A DNA stretch of 64,000 nucleotides from an uncultured Porphyromonadaceae bacterium. GTDB lineage: Bacteria; Bacteroidota; Bacteroidia; Bacteroidales; Muribaculaceae. The stretch lies in contig CANOLV010000001.1 of assembly GCA_947567425.1 (NCBI GenBank), forward strand, positions 1 to 64,000, read 5' to 3'. Of the stretch, positions 1-11,210 are shown one piece after another. Positions within the stretch are counted from its first letter, which is position 1, and each line of letters opens with the position of its first letter. The position numbers were made by a program, and so were the translations under genes. Under the pieces are notes generated by a model. It was not told where the DNA came from. It ran no database searches and worked only from the letters and a program-made list of their open reading frames with translations.

Positions 1-44
1 GTTTACACATTCAAACGTTCTTCATATTGTTGTACGCTTCGTTT

Positions 45-353
45 TCATGCCCATAGCTGGTCGTAGTCGGGATAAATCATCATTATGAAACTTGCCAGCC
101 CGGCATCCGGCGACTGAGAATAGAACTCGTCGCTCTGTCCCGAAATCAGGAATGCATTGAAGTGATTGTAAAAAGAATTATACAACGTGTGGTAACAGCC
201 TGTCAGGCCACTTTCCACATCCTTCTGTGTCTTCCAGGCATTCTGCGACACAAGGGCATTTGGATTGTTCATGTCGAGCAACGACTCGTCGCACGATGTG
301 AGGAATATAGATGACGCGCATACAGCCGCGGTCAATATCTTTTTCAGGTACAT
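45..353 (-). pseudogene. SusD-like lipoprotein, N-terminal fragment
   Basis: This is the start of a SusD-family outer-membrane glycan-binding lipoprotein, the usual partner of the SusC transporter next to it. The ATG at 353 gives a signal peptide ending in a lipobox (LTSC, Cys21), followed by the typical SusD opening of Asn-rich and aromatic residues. Reading stops at a TGA at 45-47 after 103 residues, whereas SusD proteins normally have about 500-650. The last 44 bases of the window have stops in all three minus frames, so the gene cannot simply continue with one shift inside the window. It may be a real truncation, a deletion, or poor sequence at an assembly edge. It starts 18 bases after the SusC stop, as expected for a SusC-SusD operon. 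Confidence 0.65.
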
Positions 354-371
354 ACTATACAAAGTTAATAA

Positions 372-3300
372 TTAAAAATTCAAATTAAGGCCAAAAATAT
401 AGGATTTAGGCGACGGATAATATATATAGTCCACTCCCGGCTCAAAAAGCGAGCTGTTATAGTCAGGATCGTAGCCCTTATATGATGTGATGGTCAGCAG
501 ATTCTGTGCCGTGAACGACAGTCTGATGTTGTCGACATATCCCTTGAGCCACGATGGCTTCCAGTTCCATCCGATCGATACGGAGCTCAAGCGGAAGAAT
601 GATGAATCCTCAAGCCAGCGGTCGCTGTAGGTATAGGAGTTCCTCATGTCGCCGTAGATAGGACGCGGATTCTTTGAGCCTGTATTGGTAGGCGACCAAT
701 AATCGTAGCCTGCGTATGCGCCTTTGCAGTCGGCGAGATTGCCCACCACGCGCGAAGTTTCATTATAAGTTGTGCATCCGAGCTTACCGTAGCCGATCAC
801 TCCCAGATCGAAGTTCTTATATGTGGCCTGAAGGTTGATGCCGAACTCAAGCTTGGGCCATGGGCTTCCGCATACCACACGGTCGTCTGAATTGATGACT
901 CCGTCGCCGTTGGCGTCAACATACCGTATATCGCCGGGACCTGCTTCAGGCTGGATCGGGGTACCCTTAGAATTGACATAACTGTTCACCTCCTCCTGCG
1001 ACTGGAATATGCCGTCGGTCTTCAGCAGGTAGAACATTCCGATCGGCTCTCCCACTCTGGTTGTGGTCTTGTCGGTATATTGCTCCAATTTGCCATAACC
1101 GAATTTAAGCAGCTTATTGTCGGAATGGCTGAAATTAAGCGATACGGAATAGGAGAAGTCCTGGGTAGGACGGTCGCGCCATGTGGCCGTGACCTCAAAA
1201 CCCTTATTCTCGATCGACGCCGCGTTGACATACGGATTGCCACCGCCGTTACCGGTGGTCATCAGCAACTGCAGCGATGTCAGCACGTCATGCGAAGTAG
1301 AGATGTAATACTCGGCAGTAAGCGACAGCCGGTTGTTGAGGAAGCTCATGTCCACACCGAAATTCTTCTGTTCCATAGTCTCCCAGCTCAAATCCTGATT
1401 CGAGAGCTTGACCACGGTCTGGCCGTTGGTAGCACCCTGTCCGTCGCCGTTGAACAGATATTGAGCATAGCTGTTGACATACATCTGATAGTCGTAGTAG
1501 CCTACGTTCTGGCTTCCGAGTTTACCCCAGTTGGCTCTTAACTTCAAGTCATTGACCCAATCAGCCTTAAAGAACTTCTCCTGGCTTATACGCCATGCCA
1601 CGGATGCCGACGGGAAAGTACCCCAGCGGTGGCCGGAACCAAAGCGTGAAGAACCGTCGATACGGCCTGTCAGACTGAGCAGATAGCGGCCCTTATAGTC
1701 ATAGTTGATACGGCCGAGGTAAGATATAAGCGCCGCACTGTAGTTGAACCCGGAAGCCGAAGGCTCGCTCGTTCCGGACGATACGGTATGGAGGAAATTG
1801 CCTCCTGCAGTCTGGATAAGGTTCTTCTGACCGGCGGAAGCGGTCTTTTCCGTAGTTTTCTGATATGTGTTTCCGACAAGCACGTCCAGGCTGTGGCCAT
1901 GGAACTTCTTGTTGAACGTCAGCGTATTTTCCACCACGTAGTTGTATCTTCTGCGCCATGACGATGTCGCTGAAGAGCTGTTGTCCGACATGTTCAAGGC
2001 ACATGCATATCCCTTTGACCATGAACTGTTGTTTGAATCGGAGATATCGGCTCCGAGGTTAATCTTATATTTGAGGAACGGGAAAATCTGGACTTCACCC
2101 CAAACCACACCGCGGACAAACAGATATTCATTGAGACCGCCGCCGTTGTTGACCAAAGCTATAGGATTATTGCCTAATGCACGCGCATTGGTCAGATTGC
2201 CTCGTCCGAAGCCATGGGTGGTAGCAAATTCGCTGTCATCATAAATCGGAATGGTAGGAATCATTCCAGTCACGTCGTTTATACCACCGCCACTGTTGCT
2301 GATCTTGGTACGCGACACCGACAGGTTTTCGCCGAACGATACGATTCCGAGCTTACCGTTGCTGTTGATACGGCCGGTGAGGCGGCTCATGTGGCGGCCT
2401 ATTGTGGTTCCGGTATTGTCCATATAATTTATTGACGCACGATATGTGCCGTGCTGCGAACCGCCGGACATACTGAGGTCGTAGCTCTGCATGACACCGG
2501 TCTTGAAAAATGCGTCCTGCCAGTCGGTATCATTATCCCAGTGGTCCATACGCGAAGTCACACCCTCGATACCCAATGCCATTGCATTGTCGAAGGCGGC
2601 GTCATAAAGAGCCTTCCACTCCTCGGCACCTGCATACTTGATGCGGGGCAGGTCCTGTATGGCCACCTGCGCGGAGAAGTTGAATCGGGTTCTACCCTCT
2701 TGACCACGCTTGGTGGTTATAATGATAACACCGTTGGCCGCTCGCGAACCATAGATAGCAGCGGCAGATGCATCCTTAAGTACTTGAATCGACTCAATGT
2801 CATTGACATTAAAATGGACATCGTTTGACGACGGCATTCCATCAATCACATATAGGGGATCATTGTTGGTAAGATTTCCGGTACCACGGATCTGAATCGA
2901 CGGAAGCGATCCGATCTCACCGCCCGAACGGACGCTGACACCTGCGGCGGCACCCTGTAGGAGATCACCGATTGAGTTATTGGTCTTACTTTTATAGTCC
3001 TCGGGCTTCACCACCGATACCGCTCCAGTCAGGTCGGCCTTCTTCACGGTGCCGTAGCCGATGGCCACCACTTCGTCAAGCTCGATGCCAGACTCCTTCA
3101 TTTTCACATCTATCACTGACCTGCCGTTGACAGGCACCTCAACTGTCTCGAATCCCACATAAGAGAATACAAGGGTCGAATTGGCCGGCACACCGTTCAG
3201 ACTATAGTTACCGCTGATATCGGTGGAAGTACCGTTGGTGGTCTTCTTCACCATTACGGTGGCACCGATTACTTCCTCGCCGTCAAGAGTGGTGACCGTA

Positions 3301-3416
3301 CCGCTCACGGTCTGCGCCATTGCAGGCAGAACCGCGAACAAGACCAGTAGCAATACCGCCGTTCTCAGAATCGCGGATGCGCCGATTGTTGCATTAAATA
3401 GTTTACTAAATCCCAT
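372..3416 (-). CDS. SusC-type TonB-dependent outer-membrane transporter
   Basis: A TonB-linked outer-membrane transporter for oligosaccharides. I chose the ATG at 3416 (MGFSKLFNATIGASA), which opens a signal peptide ending near AVLPAMAQ and leaves a 1014-residue protein, normal for SusC. After the signal peptide comes a carboxypeptidase-like regulatory domain (about residues 35-115), then the plug domain with the SusC signature VAIGYGTVKKADLTGAV and the motif GSRAANGVIIITTKRG, then a large beta-barrel ending in aromatic Phe (GLNLNF). The open frame extends further upstream, but a promoter-like -7 box at 3456-3463 lies inside that extension and argues against the longer start. It lies directly upstream of the SusD fragment. 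The cognate glycan is not evident, since the rest of this locus is outside the window. Confidence 0.93.
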   Translation of the reverse strand: MGFSKLFNATIGASAILRTAVLLLVLFAVLPAMAQTVSGTVTTLDGEEVIGATVMVKKTTNGTSTDISGNYSLNGVPANSTLVFSYVGFETVEVPVNGRSVIDVKMKESGIELDEVVAIGYGTVKKADLTGAVSVVKPEDYKSKTNNSIGDLLQGAAAGVSVRSGGEIGSLPSIQIRGTGNLTNNDPLYVIDGMPSSNDVHFNVNDIESIQVLKDASAAAIYGSRAANGVIIITTKRGQEGRTRFNFSAQVAIQDLPRIKYAGAEEWKALYDAAFDNAMALGIEGVTSRMDHWDNDTDWQDAFFKTGVMQSYDLSMSGGSQHGTYRASINYMDNTGTTIGRHMSRLTGRINSNGKLGIVSFGENLSVSRTKISNSGGGINDVTGMIPTIPIYDDSEFATTHGFGRGNLTNARALGNNPIALVNNGGGLNEYLFVRGVVWGEVQIFPFLKYKINLGADISDSNNSSWSKGYACALNMSDNSSSATSSWRRRYNYVVENTLTFNKKFHGHSLDVLVGNTYQKTTEKTASAGQKNLIQTAGGNFLHTVSSGTSEPSASGFNYSAALISYLGRINYDYKGRYLLSLTGRIDGSSRFGSGHRWGTFPSASVAWRISQEKFFKADWVNDLKLRANWGKLGSQNVGYYDYQMYVNSYAQYLFNGDGQGATNGQTVVKLSNQDLSWETMEQKNFGVDMSFLNNRLSLTAEYYISTSHDVLTSLQLLMTTGNGGGNPYVNAASIENKGFEVTATWRDRPTQDFSYSVSLNFSHSDNKLLKFGYGKLEQYTDKTTTRVGEPIGMFYLLKTDGIFQSQEEVNSYVNSKGTPIQPEAGPGDIRYVDANGDGVINSDDRVVCGSPWPKLEFGINLQATYKNFDLGVIGYGKLGCTTYNETSRVVGNLADCKGAYAGYDYWSPTNTGSKNPRPIYGDMRNSYTYSDRWLEDSSFFRLSSVSIGWNWKPSWLKGYVDNIRLSFTAQNLLTITSYKGYDPDYNSSLFEPGVDYIYYPSPKSYIFGLNLNF

Positions 3417-3455
3417 GTTTTTTAAGGTTAAGAATTGATAAAATTTTAATATCGG

Positions 3456-3463
3456 CAAATGTA
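3456..3463 (-). promoter_or_regulatory. Promoter -7 box for the left SusC gene
   Basis: Read on the minus strand, these bases are TACATTTG, a match to the Bacteroidetes -7 element TAnnTTTG. An ATTG lies 17 bases further upstream, shorter than the usual 19-21. It is about 40 bases before the chosen SusC start. Confidence 0.45.
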
Positions 3464-3505
3464 GTACGCCGTCCGCCATGCAATGAGGATAATTAATAAT
3501 TTAAA

Positions 3506-3586
3506 GAGGACACTGCTGTTTTCAATCTTCAAAAACTGACAAAATACCGCTTTAAGCATGCCTGAACAGTGATGTCCTCCTTTTTT
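3506..3586. repeat. Spaced inverted repeat between divergent genes, T-run on the plus side
   Basis: GAGGACACTGCTGTT at 3506-3520 is nearly complementary to AACAGTGATGTCCTC at 3565-3579, with one mismatch and two G-U pairs in RNA. Six T residues follow at 3581-3586 on the plus strand. No plus-strand gene precedes it, so it is not an obvious gene-end terminator. It sits between the divergent SusC and esterase promoters and could be a short-RNA terminator or an operator. The rest of this 300-base gap holds only the two promoter boxes. Confidence 0.4.
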
Positions 3587-3622
3587 ACGAAATAATCTCC
3601 CTGCCTAATGCTCTTAACAGCC

Positions 3623-3630
3623 TACCTTTG
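3623..3630 (+). promoter_or_regulatory. Promoter -7 box for the esterase gene
   Basis: TACCTTTG matches TAnnTTTG and lies 86 bases before the esterase ATG. No clear TTTG is seen 19-21 bases upstream. Confidence 0.45.
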
Positions 3631-3674
3631 ACCCGACATTTCAGATTCACCCGAAAGGAATGAAACCACATTGA

Positions 3675-4874
<1,200 letters not shown>

Positions 4875-4951
4875 TCTAACTCAGTTATATCACCTATAAA
4901 AGCCCAATCAACCTTTATTTCAGAATGTTAAGTTAATATTATGAGGAGAGT

Positions 4952-4987
4952 CAAAAGGCAGGATCCCGACCGGAATCCTGCCTTTTG
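4952..4987. terminator. Bidirectional terminator between convergent operons
   Basis: CAAAAGGCAGGAT (4952-4964) pairs perfectly over 13 bases with ATCCTGCCTTTTG (4975-4987), with a 10-base loop. The A and T runs at the two ends fit an intrinsic terminator working in both directions, for the esterase from the left and the long minus-strand operon from the right. Confidence 0.8.
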
Positions 4988-5023
4988 CACATTTAACAAG
5001 CGACTGTCAAATGCACCGAATAA

Positions 5024-8000
5024 TCAATTCTTCACCATCGTTTTGACCGAGACCGGGCCTATAAGACCGGCACGGGGCTCACCCCGGTAGGCCGACGGGA
5101 CGGTCTGGTAATGATTGGACAAAGTGCTGTAAACCAACACTTCCACCATATTGTCGCCCTCCCTAACATAGTCCGTGATGTCAAGCCGGTATGGTGTGCT
5201 CATCAGAATATCGACCTGACGGCCGTTCACACTGACCTCGCAGGTGGCGTCTACCATGCCGAGGTCAAGTTCATAGCGATTGCCTGACACTCCGGACAGA
5301 TTCAACCCTTTCTTATACCTTATGCCTCCTGAGAAATACTTCAGGGCGCCGGTGTCGCTCCAGTTTCCTGCCGGAAGCTTACCCGCTCCGCACTTTATAC
5401 TTACAGGCTCTACAAAGAACGCCGCACCCTCGCATCCCGCTTCAGGAACCGCAGTCAGGCGCACCTCATGTGCATGTCCGTCGGCAGGGTCGACCGAGAG
5501 CTCGTAAGAATTTCGGTCAATGCGCCTAAGAGACTTCTTCCCGACCGCAACACCGTTGACCCACACGTTCTTTATCTCTCCGGCCACGTTGAATGTAAGC
5601 GACTCGGCACCGGGAGCCGTACCGAATGTATACTCCCACAGTCCGGGCTTACCGACCACACTGTATTGAAGATGGTCTGAACCGTACCACTTCGAAGCTA
5701 TTATCTTGCCGTAGGGGTCGTTATCCTTAAGCTCGCCATGCGATTCCGGATAGAACACCACCGCGCCGCGCTTGCGGTCGTCCCAACAATAGCTCTTCTT
5801 ATCGGCCAGATTATATTCGCTTTCAGGTGTATCGGCGTAGGCTATGACCACACGGTGCCAACCCTTGGACAACGCCACCGTCATGCCGTCGACATCCTTT
5901 CCGTCGACCGATATGCGGTCTGGCCGCACTCCTTCGTTCTCTATGACATAAATCCCCTTTGACGGAGCATAGACGTTGGTACGGAATATCTGATGGCCGC
6001 CCTTGTCGAGTATTATGAACCGATTGTCAAGCTTACCCTTGAGTCCGTGGTAGCCCTGTGAACCCGGACTGTCCTTGACCCCGTATTGCCAAGAGAATGT
6101 ATATGGGCTCCATTCAGCTTCATCCAGACGAGACAGACATGATTCGAGATTTTCAGACTTGTCAAATACCGCCATCTCCATAGCCGGGGCAAAGCCGTAG
6201 ATGCCGGTATACACCTTATCGGCGCTCAGTGCAGGCGATGCGCTTTTACCAAGGTAACGGTAGCTGAACTCCCTCGCCTCCGGACCGATCAGGCCGTCGG
6301 ATGCAGGCAGACGGAAGTCTCCCCACTTATTGTCAAGCGTGGGTATGATCTCGACATCCCAGTCACCGTCCAATGCCGTAGCCGACGCAAGTTTCCACGT
6401 ATCGGCGCGGCCACTGTCATATACAGGCTCGCCTGGTGAGAACACATATAGTGCGGATGTTCCAGTATCACCATCAAATTCAAGCCACGTCCCATTATCA
6501 TCCTGCCTGAGTATCGGCTTGACTGCCGACGAGCCGTCCTTGGCATTCCAGACTTCAGCAAGGCCCTTCGCACGGAAGAACATCTCGGAACCCTTCTCCA
6601 CACCCATGACCATATACACGTCGTGGTCACCGATCCGGCGGTGCAGCACATTGCCCTTTCCCGCGGCCGGCTTGAAATCCGGCACCAGAACCTCAGAGAG
6701 CATATCGGCCACCCGCCCTGTCTCTACAATATGTCCGTTTCCGTGTCCGGGTGAGAATATACCGTTCCAGATCGAATCCATCACTGCGTCGTTCTCGCCA
6801 GCGTGCGATGTGGCCCGAAGCGACTTTCCGGTCGACACCACTATTCCGCCTGCACGCTGAAACTCATCTATCTTCTGCAACGTAGAAAAGTGCATGGCCT
6901 TGACATCAGGCAGCACAATCGCCTTATAGCTTTCGCCGGCTATGACCAGCCTGCCTGAATCGACCACGGCATCCTTCAGCGAATGATAGTCGACATAGTC
7001 ATAGTCAAGACCGCGCTCAGACAAACGGTCGGTCACGGCCCACATATTGTCAGGATTGGCATCGCGGTAGGCCTGCATCGACTCCGTGGGATACAATACG
7101 GCTATGTCGCACACATGCTCGCCCTGGCTCAGAAGATAGCTGAGCCTTTCGCCATACTCGAGCCACTTCTTCATGTGGGGCCAATATGGCATTCTGAAGT
7201 GGAAGCAAGGAGGCGCCCACTCCCACCAACCGCCGTGGGTTGAATAGTACAGCCCATGCAGGCACAACAGATTGCCACCGGCTATGATATGGTGGTCGAG
7301 CTGCGATGTAAGCCACTCGCCGTTGCTGTTCCAGCCCATGCTGTGGAAAGCTTCGAGCCATGTGCGCGGACGCTTGTATAGATGGCTTATGGAGCTTGAC
7401 ACCTTGGTCTGGCGGAAACTTGATCCTCTTGCAGGAGCATCGTTGCCCGGAGCCGTGAACCAACTTGTCATACGGAAGTAGTCAAGATACTGCAACGGCT
7501 CAAGTCCGCGACCGTTATTGTCGCATCCATATATCAGACCCCGGTCGTTATGCCAGTCAAACACAGGCTTAAAATAGCGCTCCTCCGACAGCTGGGTCAG
7601 CACGTCGGCATAGTCGAGCCTGACCTTGGGGGTCATGGCATCGACATTTTCAAAGAGAGAGGCCAGATAAGGGGTTATGTCGTAGCCTTTGCGCTTTTTA
7701 AACTCATCGGGCATATCCTCGGCCCATGAATGGATGTTCAGGTTGTAATGAAGCTCATCCTGAAAGAAATAATTAAGACTTTCACGGGCCCTTGCGTCAA
7801 GTTTATCCTCAAAGCGACCGAAATACACATCGATAAGCCTCTTTCCATACTCGGGATGAAGTTCATGCGAGGCTGTCGTGGTCACCACATATAAGGTCTG
7901 CTTAGCGCCTGCCGGACATTTGTAGGTCAGCAAGTCTCCTGAAACACTGTCTGTCAGATTAACCCCGGAGGGATATACCGCCACCGACACAGGCTTCTTG

Positions 8001-8569
8001 TCAAACCGCAGGTCAACCACCGAATCCGGATTCAGGTCATACTTACGCAATTCCAGACGACCTTGATAATTCTTAAACCCTTCATCGCTGAAAAGCTCGT
8101 CGACATAATAGCCGTTCTTCTCCCAGCCTACTACATAGTCGTCAAGGCCAAGCCCCACTCCACGATCGGCACATTCACCGGCAAACCAATTCCAGATATC
8201 CCACCAGCCATCGGAAAACACGCCAGGTTTGCCCGGATCCGGCTTGCCGAATCCTCCATATCCCGAAGCGTTAAGATCTGCATCGATCTGGGGATGGGAA
8301 TGTATATAGCTTACCGAAAAACCATCCACTGCGGCATCGCCAAGTATCCGGAGCTGATCGGCAAGACGATCACGGTTAAGCGAATCGCCGTCCCACCAGT
8401 AGAACGGAACAGTTCCATAACCTTTTGGAGGTGACTGAAATTCTTTTTTCAAATCCGCCACGCCGTCCTGCGAAGGAAATCCCTTGTGAATCTGACTTGC
8501 ACCGGCGCTAATGGCCACAGTCAATATCAGACCACAAACAGACAGTCTGTCATTCATATCTTTATTCAT
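5024..8569 (-). CDS. GH106-like glycoside hydrolase, probable alpha-L-rhamnosidase
   Basis: A very large secreted glycoside hydrolase (1181 residues), last gene of the utilization operon. An N-terminal signal segment (about residues 8-25) is followed by a catalytic part with features of the GH106/Glyco_hydro_106 group: the opening PPKGYGTVPFYWWDGDSL, the segment FFQDELHYNLNIHSW, and the tract GGNLLCLHGLYYSTHGGWWE. The C-terminal third contains beta-sandwich modules (galactose-binding-like, for example the tract near residues 1090-1170 ending in NMVEVLVYSTLSNHY). GH106 enzymes remove alpha-L-rhamnose, often from pectic side chains; the assignment is by family resemblance. It lies 14 bases after the GH3 gene and ends just before the bidirectional terminator. 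MNKDM offers a second start at residue 5. Confidence 0.8.
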   Translation of the reverse strand: MNKDMNDRLSVCGLILTVAISAGASQIHKGFPSQDGVADLKKEFQSPPKGYGTVPFYWWDGDSLNRDRLADQLRILGDAAVDGFSVSYIHSHPQIDADLNASGYGGFGKPDPGKPGVFSDGWWDIWNWFAGECADRGVGLGLDDYVVGWEKNGYYVDELFSDEGFKNYQGRLELRKYDLNPDSVVDLRFDKKPVSVAVYPSGVNLTDSVSGDLLTYKCPAGAKQTLYVVTTTASHELHPEYGKRLIDVYFGRFEDKLDARARESLNYFFQDELHYNLNIHSWAEDMPDEFKKRKGYDITPYLASLFENVDAMTPKVRLDYADVLTQLSEERYFKPVFDWHNDRGLIYGCDNNGRGLEPLQYLDYFRMTSWFTAPGNDAPARGSSFRQTKVSSSISHLYKRPRTWLEAFHSMGWNSNGEWLTSQLDHHIIAGGNLLCLHGLYYSTHGGWWEWAPPCFHFRMPYWPHMKKWLEYGERLSYLLSQGEHVCDIAVLYPTESMQAYRDANPDNMWAVTDRLSERGLDYDYVDYHSLKDAVVDSGRLVIAGESYKAIVLPDVKAMHFSTLQKIDEFQRAGGIVVSTGKSLRATSHAGENDAVMDSIWNGIFSPGHGNGHIVETGRVADMLSEVLVPDFKPAAGKGNVLHRRIGDHDVYMVMGVEKGSEMFFRAKGLAEVWNAKDGSSAVKPILRQDDNGTWLEFDGDTGTSALYVFSPGEPVYDSGRADTWKLASATALDGDWDVEIIPTLDNKWGDFRLPASDGLIGPEAREFSYRYLGKSASPALSADKVYTGIYGFAPAMEMAVFDKSENLESCLSRLDEAEWSPYTFSWQYGVKDSPGSQGYHGLKGKLDNRFIILDKGGHQIFRTNVYAPSKGIYVIENEGVRPDRISVDGKDVDGMTVALSKGWHRVVIAYADTPESEYNLADKKSYCWDDRKRGAVVFYPESHGELKDNDPYGKIIASKWYGSDHLQYSVVGKPGLWEYTFGTAPGAESLTFNVAGEIKNVWVNGVAVGKKSLRRIDRNSYELSVDPADGHAHEVRLTAVPEAGCEGAAFFVEPVSIKCGAGKLPAGNWSDTGALKYFSGGIRYKKGLNLSGVSGNRYELDLGMVDATCEVSVNGRQVDILMSTPYRLDITDYVREGDNMVEVLVYSTLSNHYQTVPSAYRGEPRAGLIGPVSVKTMVKN

Positions 8570-8583
8570 TATAATAAGTTCTT

Positions 8584-11205
8584 TTAATAAGGCAGCAAAT
8601 TGACATCGCCCACAATATTCACCTTCTTGGAAATCCCGGAGACACCCGAGCCGGGCTGACCTCCTCCGGCATAGATAACCATCTCGCCTGGCATGACAGC
8701 CACGCCCATTGAATCCACAAACTCCGACATGTCACGTGGAGAAAGTCTGAATTTTACCTCGCGGCGTTCACCGGGTGCGAGATTCACACGCCTGAACCCC
8801 TTCAGAGATCTTAACGGAGAGACTTTGCTCCGGTCTGTACGTGATACATACAGCTGCACCACCTCGTCGCCGGCACGATCGCCCGTATTGGTCACGCCCA
8901 CAGTCACCTCCAATGTGCCGTCGGACGCCACCGCGTCATCAGACACCAGCGAGTCGTAGGCAAATGAAGTGTAGCTCAACCCATAACCGAACGGATATAA
9001 CGGCTCACCTTTAAAGTAGCGATAAGTGCGCCCAGTCATTGAATAGTCGGTAAACTCAGGCAGGTCGTCGTCGCTACGGTAAAATGTCACCGGAAGCCTG
9101 CCCGCAGGATTGTAATCGCCGAACAGCACATCGGCCACGGCATCTCCTCCGGACTGACCGCCATACCAGGCATTGACCACAGCATCAACATTGTCTGCTT
9201 CCCAAGTAGAGGCTATGGCACTTCCAGTAGTCATCACGAACACCACCGGCTTACCGGTCTTCTTAAGCTCCTTCATCAATTCAGTCTGGACTTCCGGCAG
9301 TGCGATGGTAGTTCGGTCGCCGTCCTTGAATCCTGCACACATCACGCCGTTCTGCTCCCCCTCAAGCGACGGCGATATGCCCCCGACAAATATTATAGCG
9401 TCCGCATCGCCGACACGTTCGGCAAGCCGTGCCAATGACTGAGGGCGCCTGTGTCCTATACCGAAAGACAGGTATCCATGACGGCCCTTCATAACAGCTT
9501 CAACCGCGATCCTGTACTTCCTACCGGCTTCAAAATGTGCAGTATAATGTCCGTCGGCTTTCGCCTTGCCGGTCATGGCATCTATGCACACGCTGTCATT
9601 GACCGAATATCTGAACCGCTTGTCAGTGTCGAGATTCAACGTATATTCACCAGTGCTGTCAGGCTCGAACGTAGTGGTATATCTCACAGAGAAAGCTCGG
9701 GAGTCAATGCCGTCGGCAATATCCGACAAACCGAAATACTTAAGATCCACCGATTCGGGATACTCCACCTCAGGTCGACCTTCAAAATCTGTATTTGCGA
9801 AATATTCGGCCTTGAAACCGCTACGTCCATCAATCCTGCACACGACATCGTTCATCACGACAAAATCATCGACATCAAGATGGTCCACCATCTTTTCGTA
9901 GTACACCTCCGTCGTCGGACCGACATGGCTCTTAATCCCCTCAAGGATGGTGCTTATGTGCGACGGGTAGCCATGATAATTGCCGAGCATACCGAGTTCG
10001 TCGCACGCATTCGGGCCTACCACGGCTATCTTCCTGATCCCCCTGTCGAGAGGCAACACCCCATCCTTGTTCTTTAGAAGCACTATCGACTCACGTGCCA
10101 TGCGCAGAGCCAGTTCCCTATGAGGTTCACAGTCCACCACAGAAAGACCCGCCTCGGCATCGGTCCGGCTCATATCTCCGTCAAACATACCTAATCTGAA
10201 CCGTATAGTAAAGAGCCGTTTCACGGCAGTGTCTATATTATCCTCCGATATAAGACCCTCGTTGACACCCTGGACAAGAGTCTTGAACGCCACATCGCGT
10301 ATGCAGTCAAGATCAGTGCCGTGAAGCACCGCATCCGAAGCAGCGCTCACGGTGTCAGGGTGAGTCTTATGCCCGCTGTAGAAATCATCTATAGCCCCGC
10401 AGTCGGAAGTCACATAACCGTCAAAGGCCCAGCGGTTTCTGAGGATATCCATCATAAGCAGGTCGTTGCCACAGCAAGGACGGCCTCCGTAGGCATTGTA
10501 CGCACACATCACTCCGGAGACACCTCCGTCGACCACAAGGTCACGAAAAGCGGGCAGATACGTCTCCCACAAGTCATAGTCGCTGACTTTTATGTCAAAT
10601 TCATGCCTTTTCGACTCCGGACCGCTGTGGACGGCGTAATGCTTGGCGCAGGCCGACGTCTTCAGCATCAGAGGGTCGTCGCCCTGAAGTCCGGCCACAA
10701 ACGCCCTTCCGAATGTCCCCGTCAGGTAGGGATCCTCTCCGAACGTCTCATGCCCGCGTCCCCACCTCGGGTCTCTGAATATGTTGATATTAGGAGCCCA
10801 ATAAGTCAGTCCGTAGTATGACGAGCGGTTGTCATTGGCCACTGCATTATGGTATATGGCCCTCCCTTCGTCTGAGATACATCGCGCCACGGCAAGCACT
10901 CCGTCCTCATCCCAAGTGGCGGCAAGGCCTATCGGCTGAGGAAAAACGGTCACTTTATGGTCGGCTATCTTTCCGACTCCGTGCAAACACTCGTTCTGCC
11001 AGTCGTAGGCAGGTATGCCCAGACGTTCTATCGCCGGCGCGGCACTCGCCATCTGAGCCACTTTCTCCTCAAGGGTAAGCCTCGATACAAGATCGTCCAC
11101 CCTCACATCTATAGGCTTCGACTTATCCAGATAGACGTATGACTCATGCGAACATGCAAAAAGCGCCACGACCGGCATCAACAGCGTCGCAGTATATAGT
11201 TTCAT
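8584..11205 (-). CDS. GH3 beta-glycosidase lipoprotein with PA14 insert
   Basis: A family 3 beta-glycosidase (beta-glucosidase or beta-xylosidase) of 873 residues, tethered as a lipoprotein (lipobox LFAC, Cys18). The N-terminal barrel carries the GH3 tracts NIFRDPRWGRGHETFGEDPY and KHYAVHSGPESKRHEFD, with Asp268 in GYVTSDCGAI as the expected nucleophile. The second domain is interrupted by a PA14-like module (about residues 455-580, FKAEYFANTDFEGRPEVEY), and the protein ends with a fibronectin-III-like domain (about 770-850). This architecture is typical of beta-xylosidase/beta-glucosidase GH3 enzymes that trim oligosaccharides in the periplasm. It lies 5 bases after the GH28 gene and 14 before the GH106-like gene. 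Which beta-linked sugar it removes is not resolved. Confidence 0.92.
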   Translation of the reverse strand: MKLYTATLLMPVVALFACSHESYVYLDKSKPIDVRVDDLVSRLTLEEKVAQMASAAPAIERLGIPAYDWQNECLHGVGKIADHKVTVFPQPIGLAATWDEDGVLAVARCISDEGRAIYHNAVANDNRSSYYGLTYWAPNINIFRDPRWGRGHETFGEDPYLTGTFGRAFVAGLQGDDPLMLKTSACAKHYAVHSGPESKRHEFDIKVSDYDLWETYLPAFRDLVVDGGVSGVMCAYNAYGGRPCCGNDLLMMDILRNRWAFDGYVTSDCGAIDDFYSGHKTHPDTVSAASDAVLHGTDLDCIRDVAFKTLVQGVNEGLISEDNIDTAVKRLFTIRFRLGMFDGDMSRTDAEAGLSVVDCEPHRELALRMARESIVLLKNKDGVLPLDRGIRKIAVVGPNACDELGMLGNYHGYPSHISTILEGIKSHVGPTTEVYYEKMVDHLDVDDFVVMNDVVCRIDGRSGFKAEYFANTDFEGRPEVEYPESVDLKYFGLSDIADGIDSRAFSVRYTTTFEPDSTGEYTLNLDTDKRFRYSVNDSVCIDAMTGKAKADGHYTAHFEAGRKYRIAVEAVMKGRHGYLSFGIGHRRPQSLARLAERVGDADAIIFVGGISPSLEGEQNGVMCAGFKDGDRTTIALPEVQTELMKELKKTGKPVVFVMTTGSAIASTWEADNVDAVVNAWYGGQSGGDAVADVLFGDYNPAGRLPVTFYRSDDDLPEFTDYSMTGRTYRYFKGEPLYPFGYGLSYTSFAYDSLVSDDAVASDGTLEVTVGVTNTGDRAGDEVVQLYVSRTDRSKVSPLRSLKGFRRVNLAPGERREVKFRLSPRDMSEFVDSMGVAVMPGEMVIYAGGGQPGSGVSGISKKVNIVGDVNLLPY

Positions 11206-11210
11206 TACAG

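Noticed and set aside
9451..10077. A 208-codon plus-strand frame inside the GH3 gene
   Set aside because: It runs antisense to conserved GH3 sequence and has no start context or domain.
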